Counted from the stretch's first letter, positions 1-8,953 are shown. The stretch is DNA of 64,000 nucleotides from Silvimonas terrae (GCF_014202765.1 NZ_JACHHN010000002.1:434001-498000); one strand, 5' to 3'. A program made the numbers and translations. The notes: generated by a model not told the origin, from the letters alone.

Positions 1-555
1 ATTGGCCACTTCAATGTCACGCCCGGTACGCGGCGAATGCACAAAGCGATTGTCGCCCAGATAAATACCCACGTGGGAGAACCTGCGGCGCAGCGTATTG
101 AAGAACACGAGGTCACCGGGTTTGAGTTCGGTGCGATCAATATCCTTGCCCGATTGGCTCATTGCGAGCGCATTGTGCGGCAGGGTGATATTGAGAGAGT
201 TCTGGAATACGTAACGCACAAACCCGCTGCAATCCAGGCCAGACTCAGGGGTTTTGCCACCCCATTTGTATTTGACCCCGATCAGGCTCATGGCCTGCAG
301 CAAGAGCTGCTGCGCGGGTTGGACCGGGTTGGGCTCGTTGCCGCCACTGTCCGCTACAGATGTTTTATCCGGGGTGCTGCTTTTGTCCGCCGCTGCCTTG
401 TCGGCGGGCCTGGCAGCCTTGCTGCTTTTGCCGCCACCCAGCCAGCCGGACGACGCGGGCTCAGAGGCCGCACCGGTGCCGGGAAGGTCGTCTGCCTGCG
501 CCCCGTAAAACGTAAAGCCCAACACGAGGGCAAGAATCAGCCGTTCACATTTCAT
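1..555 (-). CDS. NlpC/P60 family peptidoglycan endopeptidase, 3' end cut by window edge
   Basis: Predicted secreted cysteine peptidase that cuts peptide cross-links of peptidoglycan in the periplasm. The visible 185 residues start with a signal peptide (about 1-21, ending AQA before DD). A Ser/Ala/Lys-rich linker (about 25-75) follows, then an NlpC/P60 domain. The catalytic Cys is C109 in LDCSGFV, and the catalytic His is H161 in FSHVGIYLGD. The domain continues past position 1, so the third catalytic polar residue and the stop are not seen. The ATG at 555 is chosen because it directly precedes the signal peptide. The family call is firm; the exact bond cut is unknown. Confidence 0.9.
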   Translation of the reverse strand, partial: MKCERLILALVLGFTFYGAQADDLPGTGAASEPASSGWLGGGKSSKAARPADKAAADKSSTPDKTSVADSGGNEPNPVQPAQQLLLQAMSLIGVKYKWGGKTPESGLDCSGFVRYVFQNSLNITLPHNALAMSQSGKDIDRTELKPGDLVFFNTLRRRFSHVGIYLGDNRFVHSPRTGRDIEVAN

Positions 556-853
556 GGGGGCAAACTGTAACGGGGTGTCCGGATGCTGTAAAGCGGGAAT
601 TGCACCGCAAGCCAAGGCTGCCGGGAACGTTTGCAGCAGCCTCACACGGGGTTGACAAAGAAAGGTGGGTCACTGAAAAAGCAGCCAGAAAATACAGGGG
701 GAACGCCTTTCGAGACCATTGCCCCATAATGGTTCCACTGCGCCATAAATATTACATGCGAGTAAACAAAGCTGCGGGCTGACACAGATTCCGCAGCAGA
801 AATGGGTTATCTTGCACGGTGCATCGCCAATATCGTGGGAAATATAATCCAGC

Positions 854-2539
854 ATGCTCAAGGAAACATTCACCGTCATGCGCGACCTGCCGCGCGTGCG
901 GGAGATCATTTCGGTACTGATGCACCACGGACTGGGCAACCTCGTGCAACGTCTGGGCCTGGCCAAGGGTCTGGAGCGCGCCGGTGATTTGTTGCGCTTG
1001 CCCGGCGACCACGGCATTGAAGAGCTTGATCCGCCGGTGCGGGTGCGGCGCGCCCTGGAAGAATTGGGACCCACGTTTATCAAGCTGGGTCAGGTGCTGG
1101 CAACGCGGGTGGACGTGTTCACGCCAGACTGGATCGCTGAATTTGAAAAGCTGCAATCTCATGTGCCCCCCGTTCCCTTTGAGGAACTCCTGCCGGAACT
1201 GACGCTGATTCTGGGGCGTGATCCGCATGAGATTTTTCTGGAACTGGACCCGCTGCCTGTCGGTTCTGCCTCGATTGCCCAGGTGCATCGCGCCCGTCTG
1301 GTGACCGGTGAGGACGTGGTACTCAAGATCCGGCGTCCTGGTATTGTCTCCAAGATAGACTCGGATTTGCGCATCCTGCGGCAGATCGCGTCTTTGATGG
1401 AGTTTGAATTTCCGGAATCCCGCCGCTATCAGCCGGTCAAGATCGTCGATGAGTTTGCCAAATCCCTGCGGCGCGAACTCAGTCTGGCCGCAGAGGCGCG
1501 CAATCTGGAGCGTTTTGCCCAGAACTTTGCCGATCATGAAGAAATTGAAATCCCGCGCATTCATTGGGAATACACCAACGAATTCCTGAACGTACAAACC
1601 TGGATTGGCGGTCTGGCTGGCAACGACCTGGTTGCACTGGAAGAGGGTGGGTATGACCGCAAACTGCTGGCCGCGCGAGGTGCCGACGCCGTTTTGAAAA
1701 TGGTGCTGATTGACGGCTATTTTCATGCCGATCCGCACCCGGGCAACGTCAAATACCTACCCGGTAACCGTATTGCATTTCTGGATTTCGGCATGGTTGG
1801 CCGCTTGCCGCACCAGCGGCGGGACCAGATTGTCGATTTGCTGGCCGCACTCGCGCGCCGGGACGAACACGGCATCATGGATGTCTTGATGGAGTGGACG
1901 GGTGACACGGTGGTTGACGAAGAACTGCTGGCGGCTGATATCGCCGGTTTTATCTTCAATTACGAGAACCTGCCGCTCAAGGATATCCAGATTGGCACCT
2001 TGTTAAGTGAGGTTGCGGTGATCATGCGCGAGCATGAAATCACTTTGCCGGCCGATCTTACCTTGCTGTTCAAAGCGTTGATTACACTGGAAGGATTGGG
2101 GCGTCAGCTTAATCCGGATTTCCAGATGATCGAGCAACTTACGCCGTTTGTGCGCAAGGTGCTGGTCGATCGCTACAAACCCCAGGCGCTGTACAAACGC
2201 TCCAAAGAGGGGCTGGCCGATGCGTTTGACGTCATCACCGGGCTGCCGCGTGATGTGGCCAAACTGGTGCGTCAGGCGCGGCGTGGTAACTTCCGGGTTG
2301 ATCTGGATCTAAAGCGGCTGGATCGGTTTGGTACGCAACTGGCCAAAAGCGCCAACCGCCTGACCATGGGCATTGTGACAGGCTGTTTGATCATTGGTTC
2401 TTCCATTGTGATCACCGTCAAAGCGGGCCCCATGCTGTTTGGTCTACCCGCGTTTGGCTTTCTGGGTTTTGCGATCGCGTTTTTCAATACGCTCTGGCTG
2501 ATTTTCTCGATCTGGGTATCGGGCAAGGAAGAGCAGTAG
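854..2539 (+). CDS. ubiB: UbiB, atypical kinase/ATPase for ubiquinone biosynthesis
   Basis: Membrane-associated ABC1/AarF/UbiB protein of 561 residues, close to the usual 540-550. The family supports coenzyme Q synthesis, probably through ATPase activity that extracts or presents lipid intermediates. Visible marks are the family-specific KLGQ motif (77-80), the nucleotide-binding Lys in VVLKIRRPG (about 156-164), the catalytic-loop segment HADPHPGN (about 291-298) and LDFG (about 310-313). Two C-terminal hydrophobic helices (about 508-525 and 532-555) anchor it to the membrane. It stands alone: upstream is the divergent NlpC/P60 gene, and a strong terminator follows. Confidence 0.95.
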   Translation: MLKETFTVMRDLPRVREIISVLMHHGLGNLVQRLGLAKGLERAGDLLRLPGDHGIEELDPPVRVRRALEELGPTFIKLGQVLATRVDVFTPDWIAEFEKLQSHVPPVPFEELLPELTLILGRDPHEIFLELDPLPVGSASIAQVHRARLVTGEDVVLKIRRPGIVSKIDSDLRILRQIASLMEFEFPESRRYQPVKIVDEFAKSLRRELSLAAEARNLERFAQNFADHEEIEIPRIHWEYTNEFLNVQTWIGGLAGNDLVALEEGGYDRKLLAARGADAVLKMVLIDGYFHADPHPGNVKYLPGNRIAFLDFGMVGRLPHQRRDQIVDLLAALARRDEHGIMDVLMEWTGDTVVDEELLAADIAGFIFNYENLPLKDIQIGTLLSEVAVIMREHEITLPADLTLLFKALITLEGLGRQLNPDFQMIEQLTPFVRKVLVDRYKPQALYKRSKEGLADAFDVITGLPRDVAKLVRQARRGNFRVDLDLKRLDRFGTQLAKSANRLTMGIVTGCLIIGSSIVITVKAGPMLFGLPAFGFLGFAIAFFNTLWLIFSIWVSGKEEQ

Positions 2540-2557
2540 CCGTTTGGTGGCGACAAT

Positions 2558-2584
2558 AAAAAACGGCCGCATGGGCCGTTTTTT
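2558..2584. terminator. Bidirectional intrinsic terminator
   Basis: A perfect 11-bp stem (2558-2568 with 2574-2584) encloses a 5-nt loop. Each strand ends in a run of six T, so it can serve both ubiB (+) and the convergent DUF2863 gene (-). Confidence 0.9.
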
Positions 2585-2601
2585 ATTGGGGACATCTTGC
2601 C

Positions 2602-3786
2602 TTAGTGCAAATGCCGTGGTGTTTCGCTCTGTGTTTCGTCTTCTTCCGGCGGCTCTGCGTGCAAGACCTCACCCTCTGGGTTCGGGTAGAGCGGTGAGCC
2701 GCAATCATCGCAGTAGTCGAGCGGAAAATCATGCTCATGCACGTGGATATCGACGATCCCCACGTCCTTGAGTTCGGCCTCGATTTCGGCAACGCAGTCG
2801 GTGTGTTCGTCTTCACCGTCCAGCAAGGGCCAGACCACCCCCTGAATCACCTTGTTGTCGCCACGCCGCAGGAAACCCACGCGATATTCTTCCAGCTGTT
2901 TGCCGGCAAACGGCCCAATTACGGCCTGCAGGTCACGTGCGGTGACGTTGAGTGTGAGCATCAGGAACGACACCGTGGCGCGCAGTGCATAAGCGCGCGA
3001 GGCACGGTCCGCTTCGCGCCAGGTGCCGTGATACGCGCCCGGCAGCAGTGTTTCCGACGCTGCACCGGGCAGCAGCGGCTGCAGTACGCTGCCGCCCTGG
3101 CGTCGCCACTGGGTTTCCGCCTCTTCCTGATCGCCGTCATCTTCCTGCCAGCGAAAAATCGCTTCACCGGCCGGCACCAGTACCGCGCCGATGATGTAGC
3201 GGGTATCCGAGAGAAAAGCCCGGGTTTCCGGCAGCGTGCGCGGGTCCAGCTTGAGGGTGCCACTCCCTTGCGCGGCCTGGGCCAGCGCTTGCAGCAACTC
3301 CAGTGTTGGCACAAATCCGCGGGGCAATTGATCCGGACTAAACAAGAAGTCGGCAATGGCGATGAGCGCATGCCGGGCAAACACGTGCGCACGCAGTTGT
3401 GTCTGGGTATTGCGCACGGTATCGGCACTGACCTGACCGGATGCAATCTGCCAGCGCGACCAGGTGAGCAGCGGTGCGGTAAAGAGCAGGGCGTCCCACG
3501 GCTTGCCATCTATCGTCAGCGAGAGGGATTCGCACGTACTCTCAATAGCGTCGGCCAGCAGCGTATACGCTTCGGCGTCGCCCTCCACCAGTTGGTCGAG
3601 CGCACTGGTGAGCGTGTCCTCGTCGCGGTCTTGCAGCAATTTGTCGACAAGAGCGAGCAAGCGGCGGCGCCAGAAGTTGTCTTCCAGCTGGCTGGTCGAT
3701 GCGGCCATGCCCTCTGCCAGACGAACCAGTTCAACTTCGTCTGCCGGACTGCGGCCACGACGGGTAGTGCGATTGCGCTTGAGCAT
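2602..3786 (-). CDS. DUF2863 family protein
   Basis: Uncharacterised betaproteobacterial family protein of 394 residues, apparently cytoplasmic (no signal peptide or membrane segment). The N-terminus is basic and begins LKRNRTTRRGR. An all-helical stretch with QLEDNFWRRRLLALVDKLL (about 33-52) follows. A CDDCGSPLYPNPEGE segment near the C-terminus (about 357-371) resembles half of a zinc ribbon, and the tail is acidic. The DUF2863 call is from memory of family sequences. No function is known. It ends at the bidirectional terminator shared with ubiB. Confidence 0.75.
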   Translation of the reverse strand: MLKRNRTTRRGRSPADEVELVRLAEGMAASTSQLEDNFWRRRLLALVDKLLQDRDEDTLTSALDQLVEGDAEAYTLLADAIESTCESLSLTIDGKPWDALLFTAPLLTWSRWQIASGQVSADTVRNTQTQLRAHVFARHALIAIADFLFSPDQLPRGFVPTLELLQALAQAAQGSGTLKLDPRTLPETRAFLSDTRYIIGAVLVPAGEAIFRWQEDDGDQEEAETQWRRQGGSVLQPLLPGAASETLLPGAYHGTWREADRASRAYALRATVSFLMLTLNVTARDLQAVIGPFAGKQLEEYRVGFLRRGDNKVIQGVVWPLLDGEDEHTDCVAEIEAELKDVGIVDIHVHEHDFPLDYCDDCGSPLYPNPEGEVLHAEPPEEDETQSETPRHLH

Positions 3787-3827
3787 GCGGATAGGGGCCC
3801 GGGTAGGTAATGCGCGATTTTAGCGCG

Positions 3828-4220
3828 TCAGCTTGCGCTGTGCGTAGATTGTGGCGTTACGGCCAGCACGCGCAGCTGCAACGTTCGGCCTGCCGGGCCG
3901 GGCCAGTCTATGGTTTGCCCGACGGACAAGCCCAGCAAGGCACTGCCGACAGGGGCGAGGATGGATATGCGGCCTGCGGCAATGTCTGCGTCTTGCGGGA
4001 AAACCAGGGTAAACGTATGTGTTGCGCCCGTGACATCGTCAATAAAACGGGCGGTGCTGTTCATGCCGATGACGTCGGCCGGCATGTCCTCAGGCTCGAC
4101 CACCTGGGCGCGGGCGATTTCGTTTTCCAGCGCAGACAAATCAGCGTCGCTGCGCGCGATCAGGGTTTCCAGGCGCTCCACATCCGGGCGGGCGATGGTC
4201 AGGGTGGGTTGACGGGTCAT
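3828..4220 (-). CDS. rnk: Rnk-type nucleoside diphosphate kinase regulator (GreA/GreB fold)
   Basis: The 130-residue protein has the Rnk architecture: a short N-terminal coiled coil (about 8-40) and a C-terminal GreA/GreB-type FKBP-like domain. The diagnostic region is ISILAPVGSALLGLSVGQ (about 86-103). Rnk proteins bind RNA polymerase but have a shorter coiled coil than Gre factors, so they do not stimulate transcript cleavage. The name comes from an effect on nucleoside diphosphate kinase in Escherichia coli. The ATG at 4220 is preceded by a purine-rich AAGGAGAG, fixing the start. It is followed in the same direction by the DUF2863 gene 41 bp away. Confidence 0.85.
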   Translation of the reverse strand: MTRQPTLTIARPDVERLETLIARSDADLSALENEIARAQVVEPEDMPADVIGMNSTARFIDDVTGATHTFTLVFPQDADIAAGRISILAPVGSALLGLSVGQTIDWPGPAGRTLQLRVLAVTPQSTHSAS

Positions 4221-4246
4221 TTCGACTCTCCTTGTCTGAAAGTAAC

Positions 4247-4270
4247 AAAGCCAGGCTTGCGCCTGGCTTT
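4247..4270. terminator. Hairpin between GNAT gene and rnk, probable terminator
   Basis: A perfect 10-bp stem AAAGCCAGGC/GCCTGGCTTT surrounds the loop TTGC. On the minus strand a T-rich stretch follows, so it probably ends the GNAT transcript before the rnk promoter. Confidence 0.65.
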
Positions 4271-4351
4271 GGGGGCCGCAATCGGGTCACGGCATGAACT
4301 GGAGTATAGGATGAAATGACGCCGGGTTTGCCAGGATGTAAATAGTTGGCT

Positions 4352-4852
4352 TCAGTGACTGTCTGCCAGTGCCATCAGCGCGGCATCCTCACCATATTGC
4401 GGGGCGGCGGACACTGCGCGAAACCCCCACTTGCGCCAGAACGGCGCAGCACCAGCCACGGCGACAAGGCGTGTTTGCTTAAAACCGCGCTGCCGCCCCC
4501 AGGTCAGCGCCGCCTGGATCAGCAACGGCGCTATGCCACGTCCGCGTGCCTGTGGATCAACGGCAAGATCGTGCAGAAAGTGCGTGTCCGGACGCGGGGG
4601 AAGTTGGTGCAAGGACTGGCCCAGCGGCGGCGGCGAATCGCCCCGCCACGGATGGGTGAAGAAGTATCCCAGCACTTTGCCGCCACTTTCCGCCAGCCAG
4701 CTCGATTCCGGAGACAGCGCCAGTCTTGCGGCAAAAGTGGCAAGCGGCTCATGAAAATGCGGCTGGTAGCACAGGCGCTGAATGCGATCAATGGCGGGCA
4801 GATCGGCTGGTACAACGGGGCGAACAGTGAGCAAGTGCAGCGAGTTCATCAC
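4352..4852 (-). CDS. GNAT family N-acetyltransferase
   Basis: Single-domain acetyl-CoA-dependent N-acetyltransferase of 166 residues. The acetyl-CoA binding motif A is visible as LAVDPQARGRGIAPLLI (about 95-111), with the pyrophosphate-binding RGRGIA. The C-terminal FWRKWGF segment (about 138-144) is typical of the last strand/helix of the fold. The substrate cannot be told from sequence. It is divergent from the YkgJ-type gene, sharing a 95-bp promoter region. Confidence 0.85.
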   Translation of the reverse strand: MMNSLHLLTVRPVVPADLPAIDRIQRLCYQPHFHEPLATFAARLALSPESSWLAESGGKVLGYFFTHPWRGDSPPPLGQSLHQLPPRPDTHFLHDLAVDPQARGRGIAPLLIQAALTWGRQRGFKQTRLVAVAGAAPFWRKWGFRAVSAAPQYGEDAALMALADSH

Positions 4853-4947
4853 AAAGGGTTTGACGGCGGGGTTGGGCAGTCTGCCTGCTTCGCGCTGTCA
4901 GGGCAAGCCGGTAAACTGACGGGATTAATCCGGGTGCTGCTTTGAAA

Positions 4948-5274
4948 ATGAATGTCTGTTTGTCTTGTGGCGCATGTTGCGCGGCGTTTCGCGTGACGTT
5001 TGATGCGTCCGAACTGGAAAGCGAGGGCGGTCTGGTGCCTGACGGCGTAGCCGATCGCGAAACCAGTACGCTTTACCGCATGCGTGGCACGGACTACACC
5101 AGGCCACGCTGCGTTGCGCTTGTTGGCGAGATCGGCAAAGCGGTGCATTGTGGTTTGTATCGAGAGCGCCCCAATCCATGCCGGGAGTTTGCGCCGCTGG
5201 CTGAGGTGGGTCAGTTCAGTGACGGCTGCAATCGGGCGCGGGCGCGTCATGGTTTGCCGCCACTCGACTTCTAG
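4948..5274 (+). CDS. YkgJ-type cysteine cluster protein
   Basis: Small cytoplasmic protein of 108 residues from the YkgJ/UPF0153 family, thought to bind zinc or an iron-sulfur cluster through conserved cysteines. Visible are the N-terminal CLSCGACC (4-11), then HCGLY and NPCREFAP in the middle, and DGCNRARARHGLPPL at the C-terminus. The ATG at 4948 gives the family-typical MNVCLSCGACC start. A TTG at 4942 is also in frame but less likely. The function of the family is unknown. Confidence 0.88.
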   Translation: MNVCLSCGACCAAFRVTFDASELESEGGLVPDGVADRETSTLYRMRGTDYTRPRCVALVGEIGKAVHCGLYRERPNPCREFAPLAEVGQFSDGCNRARARHGLPPLDF

Positions 5275-5283
5275 CGGCAGCCC

Positions 5284-5317
5284 ATAAAAAACGCCTCCCG
5301 CAGGAGGCGTTTTTTAT
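5284..5317. terminator. Bidirectional intrinsic terminator
   Basis: A 15-bp perfect stem (5284-5298 with 5303-5317) carries the loop CGCA and oligo-T on both strands. It lies between the convergent YkgJ-type gene and the DEAD-box helicase. Confidence 0.92.
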
Positions 5318-5328
5318 GTCAGACCAGC

Positions 5329-7122
5329 TTATTCGCCAGAGCGATCGGTACGACGGGGTGCATCACCACGCGGGCGGCGGGCTTCGCCACCGAAGCGATC
5401 ATCGCGACGCGGCTGATTAAAGCCACCTTCACGACGGGCGCCACCACCATTGCCGCCAAACTCACGCTTTTCGCCAAAGCCGCCTTCACGCTTGCCGGCA
5501 TAACCGCCACGGTTTTCACGCGGGGCGCCGCCATCACGGTTAAAGCCACCTTCGCGCTGACCGTATTCACGGTTGCCGGTTTCGCGGTTGGCAAATTCAC
5601 GCGGAGCACCATCGCGGTTAAAGCGATTTTCGCGCGGAGCGCCATCACGATTGAAACCGCCTTCACGCGGCTGGCTGTCGCGGTTGTTGCGATAGCCGCC
5701 TTCCGGACGCGGGCGATTTTCAAAGCTGCGTTCCTGACCGTTGCCACCCAGATTGCCGTTACGGCGATCGTTGAAGTAGCTGTTGTCACGCGGTGCGTGT
5801 TCGCGATTTTCATTGTTGAAGCGCGGTGCGCTGTCGCGGTTGCCGTAACCCTGACGATCACCACCTTGACGCGGACGATCACCAAAAGAGCGGCCACCGC
5901 CACCATTCGGACGACGATCATCAGTGCGGCGGGCGCCCGGCTGGAAGCGTGCTTCCAGCCCTTCCAGGGTCATGGTTTCAAAGTTGACTTGATAACGCTT
6001 CTTGATGCGGGTCAGCAGCACGAAATCGTTACGGGTCACCAGCGAAACAGCCCGGCCGGAGCGGCCAGCACGGCCGGTACGGCCAATGCGGTGGATATAA
6101 TCTTCAGAGAAGCGCGGCAGATCAAAGTTGATCACCTGGCCAATACCGGCCACGTCGATACCACGGGCAGCCACGTCGGTGGCAACCAGCATATCGATTT
6201 CACCACGGCGCAGTTTGTCCAGCACCTTGCGGCGGCTGCGTTGCGGCAAGTCACCGTGCATGGCGTCCGCCTTCAGGCCGGCGACACGCAGCCAGTCAGC
6301 GATGCCATCAGCATCTGCCTTGGTGGCAGTAAAGATGATCGACTGGGTGCCGGCAGCGGCTTCAGCCAGTGCAGCGGTCAGCTTGAGCTTGTGCTCGTAG
6401 CCGTCGGCGTAGTGTACGGATTGCTCGACGTTGGCGGTAGGCAGACCTTGCGGTGCCAGTTCCACCTTGCGCGGATCGCGCAGCATCGGGCGGGCAAATT
6501 CCTGCACGGTTTCAGACAGCGTGGCAGAGAACAGGGCGGTCTGACGTTCTTCCGGCAGTTCGGCCACGATGGCCTCGATGTCTTCAATGAAGCCCATGTC
6601 CAGCATGCGGTCGGCTTCGTCCAGCACCAGCAGTTCCAGGCGACGGAAGTCGATACGACCACTGCGCATCAGGTCCATCAGGCGACCTGGGGTAGCCACG
6701 ACGATTTCAACGGGCTGGGCCAGTTGCTTGTGTTGTACCGGGTAAGGCACACCACCGACAAGGCTGACGACCTTGCAGCGCGGGATACGACGGCTGAAAT
6801 TCATTGCCACTTTGGAAACCTGTTCGGCCAGTTCACGTGTCGGGGTCAATACCAGAACACGCGGGCCCTTGCCGTGATGCTTGGGCGGACGGGCCAGACG
6901 GTTGAGTGCAGGCAACAAGAAAGCGGCGGTCTTGCCGGTGCCGGTCTGGGCGGAGGCCATCAGATCGTGACCTTCCAGCAAAACGGGAATGGCGGCGGCT
7001 TGAACGGGAGTCGGGCTGTGCAGACCTTGTGCAGTCAATTCCTGCACAATTTCAATAGCGAGGCCGAGCGACGAGAAAGAGGTGTCCTGATCCTGAGCCG
7101 GATCATGGGCTACGTGCGACAT
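5329..7122 (-). CDS. RhlE-like DEAD-box RNA helicase with RG/N-rich tail
   Basis: ATP-dependent RNA helicase of 597 residues, likely acting on ribosome assembly or mRNA decay. Motifs appear in order: Q motif, AQTGTGKT (Walker A), PTRELAEQ, TPGRLMD, DEAD, SAT, the TDVAARGID segment and HRIGRTGRAGR, all within about the first 385 residues. The last 200 residues are a low-complexity tail rich in Arg, Gly and Asn, with recurring units such as FNRDGAPRE, expected to bind RNA non-specifically. The ATG at 7122 (MSHVAHDP) has CAGGAAAC upstream; an open frame extends further 5' but lacks family similarity. The long structured leader suggests post-transcriptional or cold control. Confidence 0.93.
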   Translation of the reverse strand: MSHVAHDPAQDQDTSFSSLGLAIEIVQELTAQGLHSPTPVQAAAIPVLLEGHDLMASAQTGTGKTAAFLLPALNRLARPPKHHGKGPRVLVLTPTRELAEQVSKVAMNFSRRIPRCKVVSLVGGVPYPVQHKQLAQPVEIVVATPGRLMDLMRSGRIDFRRLELLVLDEADRMLDMGFIEDIEAIVAELPEERQTALFSATLSETVQEFARPMLRDPRKVELAPQGLPTANVEQSVHYADGYEHKLKLTAALAEAAAGTQSIIFTATKADADGIADWLRVAGLKADAMHGDLPQRSRRKVLDKLRRGEIDMLVATDVAARGIDVAGIGQVINFDLPRFSEDYIHRIGRTGRAGRSGRAVSLVTRNDFVLLTRIKKRYQVNFETMTLEGLEARFQPGARRTDDRRPNGGGGRSFGDRPRQGGDRQGYGNRDSAPRFNNENREHAPRDNSYFNDRRNGNLGGNGQERSFENRPRPEGGYRNNRDSQPREGGFNRDGAPRENRFNRDGAPREFANRETGNREYGQREGGFNRDGGAPRENRGGYAGKREGGFGEKREFGGNGGGARREGGFNQPRRDDRFGGEARRPRGDAPRRTDRSGE

Positions 7123-7250
7123 GATTGTTTCCTGGTTACGGTTGGCCGGCTGCAAAAGGGCCGGCGAGCATCGACCTAACCAAAAAGACAACCGCAATCA
7201 AAAATCGAACGCAGGGCGGCAACAGGTCAGGGGGCGATGAAAATTTCTAG

Positions 7251-7268
7251 CGGGACTACGTAGTCCCG
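7251..7268. repeat. 18-bp perfect palindrome in the helicase leader
   Basis: CGGGACTACGTAGTCCCG is its own reverse complement. It lies just downstream of the predicted helicase start point, so it could be a hairpin at the mRNA 5' end or a protein operator. Confidence 0.8.
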
Positions 7269-7282
7269 AGGCGAAGGGCGAA

Positions 7283-7311
7283 ACTATATAGGGGTTTTTC
7301 AGTTCCTGCAA
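7283..7311 (-). promoter_or_regulatory. Predicted sigma-70 promoter for the DEAD-box helicase
   Basis: On the minus strand, TTGCAG (7306-7311) and TATAGT (7283-7288) are separated by exactly 17 bp. Transcription would start near 7276 and give an untranslated leader of about 150 nt before the ATG at 7122. Confidence 0.65.
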
Positions 7312-7393
7312 CAAAATATACAGGATTTTCTTATTTTGTCGGTAACAAAACTACATTTTTGCACGTGTATCGCCCGCAAAGGGCCGCCAGGTA

Positions 7394-8296
7394 TCAACGC
7401 GGTGTCACCCTGGGCTTGATGCCAGACGGCAATTCATCCCTGGCGCCCGGCGCGACACCTGCCGCAACGGCCGGCAGTGCCAGCAGATATTCGCGCAGCA
7501 CTCGCTGTTCAATACGTGCCCGCTGACCCAGTGGCACCGGCAATTGCAGGTGCAGATTGAACGCTTCCCGATCATCCAGCGAAATCCGCACGCGCGGCTC
7601 GGTTGGCGGTGTATCGACCGCGTAATTGCGTTCCAGTTCGCGAACATGCATGAGTAGATCATCCATGTATTCCGCAATGACCGCAGCACCAGCCTCCAGC
7701 AAGGCAGATTCCGCCGTTTGCCAGTCCTCGCCCCGATTCAGCGCAATATGAATGGTTTGCAGTACATAGGCACCCAGCATGGTCTCGTTGTAGACCGGCG
7801 TGGAGAGGAACATGGAGTTGGGAATCACCACCCCGCGCCCGACGGTACCTTTGTTGGGGAGCGCGGCAGAAGACTCGACCAGCGTGGTGTTCAGGAGGTT
7901 CATGTCAATGACCCGGCCGCGAATATGCCCGACTTCAATCCGGTCGCCCACCTCGAACGCGCGGCTGGTTGTCCGGTAAATGGAGCCGAGCACGCACATG
8001 ATGATTTCTTTGGTGCCAATCACAATCGCCGCTGCGATGGCCACCAGCGAAACGGCAAACGCCTCGATCTCATGCCCCCAGATCACAACCGCGCCCAGTA
8101 CAAACAGGATCAGCGACACATTGCGTGAGTACACCATCAACCGGCGCTTGTCCTCGGGCTGCAACTTGGAGCGACTCAAAATGGCGCGTCGCACCATGGC
8201 GTGCCCAAACAGCAAGATGACAATCAGGCCGAGCGAGATAAACAAATCCCGCAGGAAGGCGACATCCGTAATGGTAGAGAGCAGGTCTTTGATCAT
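7394..8296 (-). CDS. MscS family mechanosensitive ion channel
   Basis: Small-conductance mechanosensitive channel or related MscS-fold membrane protein of about 300 residues. Three hydrophobic segments precede an MscS domain. The pore helix is represented by AFAVSLVAIAAAIVIGTKE (about 78-96), and the beta domain begins with FEVGDRIEVGHIRGRVIDMN (about 111-130). A longer cytoplasmic part follows, with little similarity I recognise. The start at 8296 (MIKDLL) is chosen because translation further upstream gives a Pro/Arg-rich segment unlike the family; no clear ribosome site is visible, so the start is uncertain. Confidence 0.85.
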   Translation of the reverse strand: MIKDLLSTITDVAFLRDLFISLGLIVILLFGHAMVRRAILSRSKLQPEDKRRLMVYSRNVSLILFVLGAVVIWGHEIEAFAVSLVAIAAAIVIGTKEIIMCVLGSIYRTTSRAFEVGDRIEVGHIRGRVIDMNLLNTTLVESSAALPNKGTVGRGVVIPNSMFLSTPVYNETMLGAYVLQTIHIALNRGEDWQTAESALLEAGAAVIAEYMDDLLMHVRELERNYAVDTPPTEPRVRISLDDREAFNLHLQLPVPLGQRARIEQRVLREYLLALPAVAAGVAPGARDELPSGIKPRVTPR

Positions 8297-8475
8297 GGGT
8301 GGGCAGATAGGGGCAACAGAAGGATTGTAGCAGGGCGCCTTGGCGCGCCGGGGCGTTTGCAACCATAAGTCCATACCGGCGGCAATGGTCAAGCCAAATG
8401 CTGCCAGACTTGCGGCTTGACGAATATCAGACCAAATTGATGCAATCCGGGTTTTGCAGCGCAGAGGAGCAGTAC

Positions 8476-8805
8476 ATGAACTGGGTCTGGCTGGCTATTG
8501 CCATTGTCGCCGAAGTGATTGCCACCTCCGCACTCAAAGCCGCTGACGGATTTTCAAAACTGACGCCATCCATCATTGTCGTATTGGGCTACGGCATTGC
8601 GTTTTACTGCCTGGCACTGACTTTGCGCAGCATTCCCGTCGGCATCGTTTACGCCATCTGGTCCGGCATTGGCATTGTGCTGATCTCACTGGTTGGGTAT
8701 TTCGTGTATCGGCAACAACTGGATATGCCTGCAATAATCGGGCTGGGCCTGATTGTGGCTGGTGTCGTTGTGATCAACGTGTTCTCCCATTCCAGCGTTC
8801 ATTGA
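8476..8805 (+). CDS. SMR family multidrug efflux protein, EmrE/Qac type
   Basis: Four-helix small multidrug resistance protein of 109 residues that exports cationic compounds in exchange for protons as an antiparallel dimer. The essential Glu lies in the first helix (AEVIATSALK, about 13-22), and the YAIWSGIGIVLIS signature (about 59-71) matches the EmrE/Qac branch. The ATG at 8476 is preceded by GAGGAGC. It lies about 3 kb upstream of the guanidine operon. However, its sequence resembles EmrE more than the guanidinium-exporting Gdx branch, so a guanidine role is not claimed. Confidence 0.9.
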   Translation: MNWVWLAIAIVAEVIATSALKAADGFSKLTPSIIVVLGYGIAFYCLALTLRSIPVGIVYAIWSGIGIVLISLVGYFVYRQQLDMPAIIGLGLIVAGVVVINVFSHSSVH

Positions 8806-8953
8806 GTACCCACCCGAATGCATCTCAGGCCGTAGTTGCCCGGCATGTACAGTCCGGCATCTGCTGCATCCGCTTGTTACAAACCGCCGGCAGAACCTCT
8901 GCCAGACTGTTTACAGAACCAAAAATCCGGACATCACCGGAGGAGGCCCCATC

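Noticed and set aside
8476-8805. SMR pump as a guanidinium exporter (Gdx) linked to the guanidine operon
   Set aside because: The sequence follows EmrE/Qac (YAIWSGIGIVLIS), no ykkC or mini-ykkC element precedes it, and it is 3 kb away with five genes between.
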